From assembly GCA_950106755.1 (NCBI GenBank), contig OX467085.1, positions 310,001 to 374,000 on the forward strand: a stretch of DNA of 64,000 nt. Reading direction: 5' to 3'. The translations under genes were made by a program, and so were the position numbers. Below, in pieces: positions 14,212-27,267 of this stretch (within the stretch, counting starts at the first letter, position 1; every line of letters starts with the position of its first letter). Source of the stretch: Climacium dendroides. Taxonomy: Eukaryota > Streptophyta > Bryopsida > Hypnales > Climaciaceae. The notes beneath the pieces are model-generated. The model did not search any database. It saw only the letters and a program-made list of their open reading frames with translations, and was not told where the DNA came from.

Positions 14212-17200
14212 ATTCATAGAGAAATGAAGTTTAAAAGAACCCTGTTGATTCCCCACACTTCTTCAATTGAACTTCTTTTAAAAAAAAGACTCTAGAAATC
14301 ATGTTGGATTTGATAGACACCAAACCAATAAATTATATCGATTTGACGTGGAAGCATGTCCGAAAACATAACACACAAGTTGAAAACCTTCAAAATAATT
14401 AGGATTCATAGAAAAATGAAGTTTAAGAGAACCCTATTGCTTCCCCACACTTCTTCAATTGAACTTGCTTTCAAAAAAAGACTCTAGAAATCATGTTGGA
14501 TTTGATAGACTCCAAACCAATAAATTATATCGATTTGACGTGGAAGCATGTCCGAAAACATAACACACAAGTTGAAAACCTTCAAAATAATTAGGATTCA
14601 TAGAGAAATGAAGTTTAAAAGAACCCTGTTGATTCCCCACACTTCTTCAATTGATCTTGCTTTCAAAAAAAGACTCTAGAAATCATGTTGGATTTGATAG
14701 ACACCAAACCAATAAATTATATCGATTTGACGTGGAAGCATGTCCGAAAACATAACACACAAGTTGCAAACCTTCAAAATAACTAGGATTCATAGAAAAA
14801 TGAAGTTTAAGAGAACCCTATTGCTTCCCCACACTTCTTCAATTGAACTTGTTTTAAAAAAAAGACTCTAGAAATCAGGTTGGATTTGATAGACACCAAA
14901 CCAATAAATTATATCGATTTGACGTGGAAGCATGTCCGAAAACATAACACACAAGTTGAAAACCTTCAAAATAACTAGGATTCATAGAAAAATGAAGTTT
15001 AAAAGAACCCTGTTGATTCCCCACACTTCTTCAATTGAACTTGTTTTAAGAAAAAGACTCTAGAAATCATGTTGAATTTGATAGACACCAAACCAATAAA
15101 TTATATCGATTTGACGTGGAAGCATGTCCGAAAACATAACACACAAGTTGAAAACCTTCAAAATAACTAGGATTCATAGAAAAATGAAGTTTAAGAGAAC
15201 CCTATTGCTTCCCCACACTTCTTCAATTGAACTTGTTTTAAAAAAAAGACTCTAGAAATCAGGTTGGATTTGATAGACACCAAACCAATAAATTATATCG
15301 ATTTGACGTGGAAGCATGTCCGAAAACATAACACACAAGTTGAAAACCTTCAAAATTACTAGGATTCATAGAGAAATGAAGTTTAAAAGAACCCTGTTGA
15401 TTCCCCACACTTCTTCAATTGAACTTGTTTTAAGAAAAAGACTCTAGAAATCATGTTGGATTTGATAGACACCAAACCAATAAATTATATCGATTTGACG
15501 TGGAAGCATGTCCGAAAACATAACACACAAGTTGAAAACCTTCAAAATAATTAGGATTCATAGAAAAATGAAGTTTAAGAGAACCCTATTGCTTCCCCAC
15601 GCTTCTTCAATTGATCTTGCTTTCAAAAAAAGACTCTAGAAATCATGTTGGATTTGATAGACACCAAACCAATAAATTATATCGATTTGACGTGGAAGCA
15701 TGTCCGAAAACATAACACACAAATTGAAAACCTTCAAAATAATTAGGATTCATAGAGAAATGAAGTTTAAAAGAACCCTGTTGATTCCCCACACTTCTTC
15801 AATTGAACTTGTTTTAAGAAAAAGACTCTAGAAATCATGTTGGATTTGATAGACACCAAACCAATAAATTATATCGATTTGACGTGGAAGCATGTCCGAA
15901 AACATAACACACAAGTTGCAAACCTTCAAAATAACTAGGATTCATAGAAAAATGAAGTTTAAGGGAACCCTATTGATTCCCCACAGTTCTTCAATTGAAC
16001 TTGTTTTAAAATAAAGACTCTAGAAATCATGTTGGATTTGATAGACACCAAACCAATAAATTATATCGATTTGACGTGGAAGCATGTCCGAAAAAATAAC
16101 ACACAAGTTGAAAACCTTCAAAATAATTAGGATTCATAGAGAAATGAAGTTTAAAAGAACCCTGTTGATTCCCCACACTTCTTCAATTGAACTTCTTTTA
16201 AAAAAAAGACTCTAGAAATCATGTTGGATTTGATAGACACCAAACCAATAAATTATATCGATTTGACGTGGAAGCATGTCCGAAAACATAACACACAAGT
16301 TGAAAACCTTCAAAATAATTAGGATTCATAGAAAAATGAAGTTTAAGAGAACCCTATTGCTTCCCCACACTTCTTCAATTGAACTTGCTTTCAAAAAAAG
16401 ACTCTAGAAATCATGTTGGATTTGATAGACTCCAAACCAATAAATTATATCGATTTGACGTGGAAGCATGTCCGAAAACATAACACACAAGTTGAAAACC
16501 TTCAAAATAATTAGGATTCATAGAGAAATGAAGTTTAAAAGAACCCTGTTGATTCCCCACACTTCTTCAATTGATCTTGCTTTCAAAAAAAGACTCTAGA
16601 AATCATGTTGGATTTGATAGACACCAAACCAATAAATTATATCGATTTGACGTGGAAGCATGTCCGAAAACATAACACACAAGTTGCAAACCTTCAAAAT
16701 AACTAGGATTCATAGAAAAATGAAGTTTAAGAGAACCCTATTGCTTCCCCACACTTCTTCAATTGAACTTGTTTTAAAAAAAAGACTCTAGAAATCAGGT
16801 TGGATTTGATAGACACCAAACCAATAAATTATATCGATTTGACGTGGAAGCATGTCCGAAAACATAACACACAAGTTGAAAACCTTCAAAATAACTAGGA
16901 TTCATAGAAAAATGAAGTTTAAAAGAACCCTGTTGATTCCCCACACTTCTTCAATTGAACTTGTTTTAAGAAAAAGACTCTAGAAATCATGTTGAATTTG
17001 ATAGACACCAAACCAATAAATTATATCGATTTGACGTGGAAGCATGTCCGAAAACATAACACACAAGTTGAAAACCTTCAAAATAACTAGGATTCATAGA
17101 AAAATGAAGTTTAAGAGAACCCTATTGCTTCCCCACACTTCTTCAATTGAACTTGTTTTAAAAAAAAGACTCTAGAAATCAGGTTGGATTTGATAGACAC

Positions 17201-18051
17201 CAAACCAATAAATTATATCGATTTGACGTGGAAGCATGTCCGAAAACATAACACACAAGTTGAAAACCTTCAAAATTACTAGGATTCATAGAGAAATGAA
17301 GTTTAAAAGAACCCTGTTGATTCCCCACACTTCTTCAATTGAACTTGTTTTAAGAAAAAGACTCTAGAAATCATGTTGGATTTGATAGACACCAAACCAA
17401 TAAATTATATCGATTTGACGTGGAAGCATGTCCGAAAACATAACACACAAGTTGAAAACCTTCAAAATAATTAGGATTCATAGAAAAATGAAGTTTAAGA
17501 GAACCCTATTGCTTCCCCACGCTTCTTCAATTGATCTTGCTTTCAAAAAAAGACTCTAGAAATCATGTTGGATTTGATAGACACCAAACCAATAAATTAT
17601 ATCGATTTGACGTGGAAGCATGTCCGAAAACATAACACACAAATTGAAAACCTTCAAAATAATTAGGATTCATAGAGAAATGAAGTTTAAAAGAACCCTG
17701 TTGATTCCCCACACTTCTTCAATTGAACTTGTTTTAAGAAAAAGACTCTAGAAATCATGTTGGATTTGATAGACACCAAACCAATAAATTATATCGATTT
17801 GACGTGGAAGCATGTCCGAAAACATAACACACAAGTTGCAAACCTTCAAAATAACTAGGATTCATAGAAAAATGAAGTTTAAGGGAACCCTATTGATTCC
17901 CCACAGTTCTTCAATTGAACTTGTTTTAAAATAAAGACTCTAGAAATCATGTTGGATTTGATAGACACCAAACCAATAAATTATATCGATTTGACGTGGA
18001 AGCATGTCCGAAAAAATAACACACAAGTTGAAAACCTTCAAAATAATTAGG
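14212..18051. repeat. 10-monomer HOR, two copies of 1920 bp
   Basis: Each copy opens with an AGAGAAATG plus CTTCTTTTA monomer (14212, 16132) and closes with an AAGGGAACC plus CACAGTTC plus AAAATAAAG monomer (15940, 17860). Inside are the AGACTCC, TTGAATTTG, CACGCTTC and ACAAATTG markers in the same order. Both copies also share private changes, CAAAATTACT and CCGAAAAAATAAC, so the duplication is recent. I saw no differences between the two copies by eye. Confidence 0.95.
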
Positions 18052-21000
18052 ATTCATAGAGAAATGAAGTTTAAAAGAACCCTGTTGATTCCCCACACTT
18101 CTTCAATTGAACTTCTTTTAAAAAAAAGACTCTAGAAATCATGTTGGATTTGATAGACACCAAACCAATAAATTATATCGATTTGACGTGGAAGCATGTC
18201 CGAAAACATAACACACAAGTTGAAAACCTTCAAAATAATTAGGATTCATAGAAAAATGAAGTTTAAGAGAACCCTATTGCTTCCCCACACTTCTTCAATT
18301 GAACTTGCTTTCAAAAAAAGACTCTAGAAATCATGTTGGATTTGATAGACTCCAAACCAATAAATTATATCGATTTGACGTGGAAGCATGTCCGAAAACA
18401 TAACACACAAGTTGAAAACCTTCAAAATAATTAGGATTCATAGAGAAATGAAGTTTAAAAGAACCCTGTTGATTCCCCACACTTCTTCAATTGATCTTGC
18501 TTTCAAAAAAAGACTCTAGAAATCATGTTGGATTTGATAGACACCAAACCAATAAATTATATCGATTTGACGTGGAAGCATGTCCGAAAACATAACACAC
18601 AAGTTGCAAACCTTCAAAATAACTAGGATTCATAGAAAAATGAAGTTTAAGAGAACCCTATTGCTTCCCCACACTTCTTCAATTGAACTTGTTTTAAAAA
18701 AAAGACTCTAGAAATCAGGTTGGATTTGATAGACACCAAACCAATAAATTATATCGATTTGACGTGGAAGCATGTCCGAAAACATAACACACAAGTTGAA
18801 AACCTTCAAAATAACTAGGATTCATAGAAAAATGAAGTTTAAAAGAACCCTGTTGATTCCCCACACTTCTTCAATTGAACTTGTTTTAAGAAAAAGACTC
18901 TAGAAATCATGTTGAATTTGATAGACACCAAACCAATAAATTATATCGATTTGACGTGGAAGCATGTCCGAAAACATAACACACAAGTTGCAAACCTTCA
19001 AAATAACTAGGATTCATAGAAAAATGAAGTTTAAGAGAACCCTATTGCTTCCCCACACTTCTTCAATTGAACTTGTTTTAAAAAAAAGACTCTAGAAATC
19101 AGGTTGGATTTGATAGACACCAAACCAATAAATTATATCGATTTGACGTGGAAGCATGTCCGAAAACATAACACACAAGTTGAAAACCTTCAAAATAACT
19201 AGGATTCATAGAAAAATGAAGTTTAAAAGAACCCTGTTGATTCCCCACACTTCTTCAATTGAACTTGTTTTAAGAAAAAGACTCTAGAAATCATGTTGAA
19301 TTTGATAGACACCAAACCAATAAATTATATCGATTTGACGTGGAAGCATGTCCGAAAACATAACACACAAGTTGAAAACCTTCAAAATAACTAGGATTCA
19401 TAGAAAAATGAAGTTTAAGAGAACCCTATTGCTTCCCCACACTTCTTCAATTGAACTTGTTTTAAAAAAAAGACTCTAGAAATCAGGTTGGATTTGATAG
19501 ACACCAAACCAATAAATTATATCGATTTGACGTGGAAGCATGTCCGAAAACATAACACACAAGTTGAAAACCTTCAAAATTACTAGGATTCATAGAGAAA
19601 TGAAGTTTAAAAGAACCCTGTTGATTCCCCACACTTCTTCAATTGAACTTGTTTTAAGAAAAAGACTCTAGAAATCATGTTGGATTTGATAGACACCAAA
19701 CCAATAAATTATATCGATTTGACGTGGAAGCATGTCCGAAAACATAACACACAAGTTGAAAACCTTCAAAATAATTAGGATTCATAGAAAAATGAAGTTT
19801 AAGAGAACCCTATTGCTTCCCCACGCTTCTTCAATTGATCTTGCTTTCAAAAAAAGACTCTAGAAATCATGTTGGATTTGATAGACACCAAACCAATAAA
19901 TTATATCGATTTGACGTGGAAGCATGTCCGAAAACATAACACACAAATTGAAAACCTTCAAAATAATTAGGATTCATAGAGAAATGAAGTTTAAAAGAAC
20001 CCTGTTGATTCCCCACACTTCTTCAATTGAACTTGTTTTAAGAAAAAGACTCTAGAAATCATGTTGGATTTGATAGACACCAAACCAATAAATTATATCG
20101 ATTTGACGTGGAAGCATGTCCGAAAACATAACACACAAGTTGCAAACCTTCAAAATAACTAGGATTCATAGAAAAATGAAGTTTAAGGGAACCCTATTGA
20201 TTCCCCACAGTTCTTCAATTGAACTTGTTTTAAAATAAAGACTCTAGAAATCATGTTGGATTTGATAGACACCAAACCAATAAATTATATCGATTTGACG
20301 TGGAAGCATGTCCGAAAAAATAACACACAAGTTGAAAACCTTCAAAATAATTAGGATTCATAGAGAAATGAAGTTTAAAAGAACCCTGTTGATTCCCCAC
20401 ACTTCTTCAATTGAACTTCTTTTAAAAAAAAGACTCTAGAAATCATGTTGGATTTGATAGACACCAAACCAATAAATTATATCGATTTGACGTGGAAGCA
20501 TGTCCGAAAACATAACACACAAGTTGAAAACCTTCAAAATAATTAGGATTCATAGAAAAATGAAGTTTAAGAGAACCCTATTGCTTCCCCACACTTCTTC
20601 AATTGAACTTGCTTTCAAAAAAAGACTCTAGAAATCATGTTGGATTTGATAGACTCCAAACCAATAAATTATATCGATTTGACGTGGAAGCATGTCCGAA
20701 AACATAACACACAAGTTGAAAACCTTCAAAATAATTAGGATTCATAGAGAAATGAAGTTTAAAAGAACCCTGTTGATTCCCCACACTTCTTCAATTGATC
20801 TTGCTTTCAAAAAAAGACTCTAGAAATCATGTTGGATTTGATAGACACCAAACCAATAAATTATATCGATTTGACGTGGAAGCATGTCCGAAAACATAAC
20901 ACACAAGTTGCAAACCTTCAAAATAACTAGGATTCATAGAAAAATGAAGTTTAAGAGAACCCTATTGCTTCCCCACACTTCTTCAATTGAACTTGTTTTA

Positions 21001-22659
21001 AAAAAAAGACTCTAGAAATCAGGTTGGATTTGATAGACACCAAACCAATAAATTATATCGATTTGACGTGGAAGCATGTCCGAAAACATAACACACAAGT
21101 TGAAAACCTTCAAAATAACTAGGATTCATAGAAAAATGAAGTTTAAAAGAACCCTGTTGATTCCCCACACTTCTTCAATTGAACTTGTTTTAAGAAAAAG
21201 ACTCTAGAAATCATGTTGAATTTGATAGACACCAAACCAATAAATTATATCGATTTGACGTGGAAGCATGTCCGAAAACATAACACACAAGTTGCAAACC
21301 TTCAAAATAACTAGGATTCATAGAAAAATGAAGTTTAAGAGAACCCTATTGCTTCCCCACACTTCTTCAATTGAACTTGTTTTAAAAAAAAGACTCTAGA
21401 AATCAGGTTGGATTTGATAGACACCAAACCAATAAATTATATCGATTTGACGTGGAAGCATGTCCGAAAACATAACACACAAGTTGAAAACCTTCAAAAT
21501 AACTAGGATTCATAGAAAAATGAAGTTTAAAAGAACCCTGTTGATTCCCCACACTTCTTCAATTGAACTTGTTTTAAGAAAAAGACTCTAGAAATCATGT
21601 TGAATTTGATAGACACCAAACCAATAAATTATATCGATTTGACGTGGAAGCATGTCCGAAAACATAACACACAAGTTGCAAACCTTCAAAATAACTAGGA
21701 TTCATAGAAAAATGAAGTTTAAGAGAACCCTATTGCTTCCCCACACTTCTTCAATTGAACTTGTTTTAAGAAAAAGACTCTAGAAATCAGGTTGGATTTG
21801 ATAGACACCAAACCAATAAATTATATCGATTTGACGTGGAAGCATGTCCGAAAACATAACACACAAGTTGAAAACCTTCAAAATTACTAGGATTCATAGA
21901 GAAATGAAGTTTAAAAGAACCCTGTTGATTCCCCACACTTCTTCAATTGAACTTGTTTTAAGAAAAAGACTCTAGAAATCATGTTGGATTTGATAGACAC
22001 CAAACCAATAAATTATATCGATTTGACGTGGAAGCATGTCCGAAAACATAACACACAAGTTGAAAACCTTCAAAATAATTAGGATTCATAGAAAAATGAA
22101 GTTTAAGAGAACCCTATTGCTTCCCCACGCTTCTTCAATTGATCTTGCTTTCAAAAAAAGACTCTAGAAATCATGTTGGATTTGATAGACACCAAACCAA
22201 TAAATTATATCGATTTGACGTGGAAGCATGTCCGAAAACATAACACACAAATTGAAAACCTTCAAAATAATTAGGATTCATAGAGAAATGAAGTTTAAAA
22301 GAACCCTGTTGATTCCCCACACTTCTTCAATTGAACTTGTTTTAAGAAAAAGACTCTAGAAATCATGTTGGATTTGATAGACACCAAACCAATAAATTAT
22401 ATCGATTTGACGTGGAAGCATGTCCGAAAACATAACACACAAGTTGCAAACCTTCAAAATAACTAGGATTCATAGAAAAATGAAGTTTAAGGGAACCCTA
22501 TTGATTCCCCACAGTTCTTCAATTGAACTTGTTTTAAAATAAAGACTCTAGAAATCATGTTGGATTTGATAGACACCAAACCAATAAATTATATCGATTT
22601 GACGTGGAAGCATGTCCGAAAACATAACACACAAGTTGAAAACCTTCAAAATAATTAGG
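18052..22659. repeat. 12-monomer derivative of the 10-mer HOR, two copies of 2304 bp
   Basis: Copies start at 18052 and 20356. They follow the 10-mer order but carry an extra dimer: the TTGAATTTG monomer plus the CAGGTTGG monomer occurs twice in succession (18820-19587; 21124-21891). The closing AAGGGAACC monomer of the first copy still has CCGAAAAAATAAC, while that of the second (22468) has the common CCGAAAACATAAC. The net change is a gain of 384 bp per HOR. Confidence 0.93.
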
Positions 22660-25600
22660 ATTCATAGAGAAATGAAGTTTAAAAGAACCCTGTTGATTCC
22701 CCACACTTCTTCAATTGAACTTCTTTTAAAAAAAAGACTCTAGAAATCATGTTGGATTTGATAGACACCAAACCAATAAATTATATCGATTTGACGTGGA
22801 AGCATGTCCGAAAACATAACACACAAGTTGAAAACCTTCAAAATAATTAGGATTCATAGAAAAATGAAGTTTAAGAGAACCCTATTGCTTCCCCACACTT
22901 CTTCAATTGAACTTGCTTTCAAAAAAAGACTCTAGAAATCATGTTGGATTTGATAGACTCCAAACCAATAAATTATATCGATTTGACGTGGAAGCATGTC
23001 CGAAAACATAACACACAAGTTGAAAACCTTCAAAATAATTAGGATTCATAGAGAAATGAAGTTTAAAAGAACCCTGTTGATTCCCCACACTTCTTCAATT
23101 GATCTTGCTTTCAAAAAAAGACTCTAGAAATCATGTTGGATTTGATAGACACCAAACCAATAAATTATATCGATTTGACGTGGAAGCATGTCCGAAAACA
23201 TAACACACAAGTTGCAAACCTTCAAAATAACTAGGATTCATAGAAAAATGAAGTTTAAGAGAACCCTATTGCTTCCCCACACTTCTTCAATTGAACTTGT
23301 TTTAAAAAAAAGACTCTAGAAATCAGGTTGGATTTGATAGACACCAAACCAATAAATTATATCGATTTGACGTGGAAGCATGTCCGAAAACATAACACAC
23401 AAGTTGAAAACCTTCAAAATAACTAGGATTCATAGAAAAATGAAGTTTAAAAGAACCCTGTTGATTCCCCACACTTCTTCAATTGAACTTGTTTTAAGAA
23501 AAAGACTCTAGAAATCATGTTGAATTTGATAGACACCAAACCAATAAATTATATCGATTTGACGTGGAAGCATGTCCGAAAACATAACACACAAGTTGCA
23601 AACCTTCAAAATAACTAGGATTCATAGAAAAATGAAGTTTAAGAGAACCCTATTGCTTCCCCACACTTCTTCAATTGAACTTGTTTTAAAAAAAAGACTC
23701 TAGAAATCAGGTTGGATTTGATAGACACCAAACCAATAAATTATATCGATTTGACGTGGAAGCATGTCCGAAAACATAACACACAAGTTGAAAACCTTCA
23801 AAATAACTAGGATTCATAGAGAAATGAAGTTTAAAAGAACCCTGTTGATTCCCCACACTTCTTCAATTGAACTTGTTTTAAGAAAAAGACTCTAGAAATC
23901 ATGTTGAATTTGATAGACACCAAACCAATAAATTATATCGATTTGACGTGGAAGCATGTCCGAAAACATAACACACAAGTTGCAAACCTTCAAAATAATT
24001 AGGATTCATAGAAAAATGAAGTTTAAGAGAACCCTATTGCTTCCCCACGCTTCTTCAATTGATCTTGCTTTCAAAAAAAGACTCTAGAAATCATGTTGGA
24101 TTTGATAGACACCAAACCAATAAATTATATCGATTTGACGTGGAAGCATGTCCGAAAACATAACACACAAATTGAAAACCTTCAAAATAATTAGGATTCA
24201 TAGAGAAATGAAGTTTAAAAGAACCCTGTTGATTCCCCACACTTCTTCAATTGAACTTCTTTTAAGAAAAAGACTCTAGAAATCATGTTGGATTTGATAG
24301 ACACCAAACCAATAAATTATATCGATTTGACGTGGAAGCATGTCCGAAAACATAACACACAAGTTGCAAACCTTCAAAATAACTAGGATTCATAGAAAAA
24401 TGAAGTTTAAGGGAACCCTATTGATTCCCCACAGTTCTTCAATTGAACTTGTTTTAAAATAAAGACTCTAGAAATCATGTTGGATTTGATAGACTCCAAA
24501 CCAATAAATTATATCGATTTGACGTGGAAGCATGTCCGAAAACATAACACACAAGTTGAAAACCTTCAAAATAATTAGGATTCATAGAGAAATGAAGTTT
24601 AAAAGAACCCTGTTGATTCCCCACACTTCTTCAATTGAACTTCTTTTAAAAAAAAGACTCTAGAAATCATGTTGGATTTGATAGACACCAAACCAATAAA
24701 TTATATCGATTTGACGTGGAAGCATGTCCGAAAACATAACACACAAGTTGCAAACCTTCAAAATAACTAGGATTCATAGAAAAATGAAGTTTAAGAGAAC
24801 CCTATTGCTTCCCCACACTTCTTCAATTGAACTTGTTTTAAAAAAAAGACTCTAGAAATCAGGTTGGATTTGATAGACACCAAACCAATAAATTATATCG
24901 ATTTGACGTGGAAGCATGTCCGAAAACATAACACACAAGTTGAAAACCTTCATAATAACTAGGATTCATAGAAAAATGAAGTTTAAAAGAACCCTGTTGA
25001 TTCCCCACACTTCTTCAATTGAACTTGTTTTAAGAAAAAGACTCTAGAAATCATGTTGAATTTGATAGACACCAAACCAATAAATTATATCGATTTGACG
25101 TGGAAGCATGTCCGAAAACATAACACACAAGTTGCAAACCTTCAAAATAACTAGGATTCATAGAAAAATGAAGTTTAAGAGAACCCTATTGCTTCCCCAC
25201 ACTTCTTCAATTGAACTTGTTTTAAAAAAAAGACTCTAGAAATCAGGTTGGATTTGATAGACACCAAACCAATAAATTATATCGATTTGACGTGGAAGCA
25301 TGTCCGAAAACATAACACACAAGTTGAAAACCTTCAAAATAACTAGGATTCATAGAGAAATGAAGTTTAAAAGAACCCTGTTGATTCCCCACACTTCTTC
25401 AATTGAACTTGTTTTAAGAAAAAGACTCTAGAAATCATGTTGAATTTGATAGACACCAAACCAATAAATTATATCGATTTGACGTGGAAGCATGTCCGAA
25501 AACATAACACACAAGTTGCAAACCTTCAAAATAATTAGGATTCATAGAAAAATGAAGTTTAAGAGAACCCTATTGCTTCCCCACGCTTCTTCAATTGATC

Positions 25601-26115
25601 TTGCTTTCAAAAAAAGACTCTAGAAATCATGTTGGATTTGATAGACACCAAACCAATAAATTATATCGATTTGACGTGGAAGCATGTCCGAAAACATAAC
25701 ACACAAATTGAAAACCTTCAAAATAATTAGGATTCATAGAGAAATGAAGTTTAAAAGAACCCTGTTGATTCCCCACACTTCTTCAATTGAACTTGTTTTA
25801 AGAAAAAGACTCTAGAAATCATGTTGGATTTGATAGACACCAAACCAATAAATTATATCGATTTGACGTGGAAGCATGTCCGAAAACATAACACACAAGT
25901 TGCAAACCTTCAAAATAACTAGGATTCATAGAAAAATGAAGTTTAAGGGAACCCTATTGATTCCCCACAGTTCTTCAATTGAACTTGTTTTAAAATAAAG
26001 ACTCTAGAAATCATGTTGGATTTGATAGACACCAAACCAATAAATTATATCGATTTGACGTGGAAGCATGTCCGAAAACATAACACACAAGTTGAAAACC
26101 TTCAAAATAATTAGG
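22660..26115. repeat. 10-mer then shortened 8-mer HOR copies
   Basis: A 10-mer copy runs 22660-24579 and an 8-mer copy runs 24580-26115. The 8-mer lacks the AGACTCC type and the following GATCTTGCTTTC type found after the opening monomer in the other copies, a loss of one dimer (384 bp). The CTTCTTTTA allele appears with GTTTTAAG-style flanks at 24196, suggesting conversion between neighbours. Confidence 0.9.
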
Positions 26116-27267
26116 ATTCATAGAGAAATGAAGTTTAAAAGAACCCTGTTGATTCCCCACACTTCTTCAATTGAACTTCTTTTAAAAAAAAGACTCTAGA
26201 AATCATGTTGGATTTGATAGACACCAAACCAATAAATTATATCGATTTGACGTGGAAGCATGTCCGAAAACATAACACACAAGTTGAAAACCTTCAAAAT
26301 AATTAGGATTCATAGAAAAATGAAGTTTAAGAGAACCCTATTGCTTCCCCACACTTCTTCAATTGAACTTGCTTTCAAAAAAAGACTCTAGAAATCATGT
26401 TGGATTTGATAGACTCCAAACCAATAAATTATATCGATTTGACGTGGAAGCATGTCCGAAAACATAACACACAAGTTGAAAACCTTCAAAATAATTAGGA
26501 TTCATAGAGAAATGAAGTTTAAAAGAACCCTGTTGATTCCCCACACTTCTTCAATTGATCTTGCTTTCAAAAAAAGACTCTAGAAATCATGTTGGATTTG
26601 ATAGACACCAAACCAATAAATTATATCGATTTGACGTGGAAGCATGTCCGAAAACATAACACACAAGTTGCAAACCTTCAAAATAACTAGGATTCATAGA
26701 AAAATGAAGTTTAAGAGAACCCTATTGCTTCCCCACACTTCTTCAATTGAACTTGTTTTAAAAAAAAGACTCTAGAAATCAGGTTGGATTTGATAGACAC
26801 CAAACCAATAAATTATATCGATTTGACGTGGAAGCATGTCCGAAAACATAACACACAAGTTGAAAACCTTCAAAATAACTAGGATTCATAGAAAAATGAA
26901 GTTTAAAAGAACCCTGTTGATTCCCCACACTTCTTCAATTGAACTTGTTTTAAGAAAAAGACTCTAGAAATCATGTTGAATTTGATAGACACCAAACCAA
27001 TAAATTATATCGATTTGACGTGGAAGCATGTCCGAAAACATAACACACAAGTTGCAAACCTTCAAAATAACTAGGATTCATAGAAAAATGAAGTTTAAGA
27101 GAACCCTATTGCTTCCCCACACTTCTTCAATTGAACTTGTTTTAAAAAAAAGACTCTAGAAATCAGGTTGGATTTGATAGACACCAAACCAATAAATTAT
27201 ATCGATTTGACGTGGAAGCATGTCCGAAAACATAACACACAAGTTGAAAACCTTCAAAATAACTAGG
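26116..27267. repeat. Truncated last copy of the 10-mer HOR
   Basis: Six monomers (opening CTTCTTTTA type, AGACTCC, GATCTTGCTTTC, CAGGTTGG, TTGAATTTG, CAGGTTGG) follow the 10-mer order and then run straight into the 960-bp repeat. The CACGCTTC and AAGGGAACC members are missing. Confidence 0.88.
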
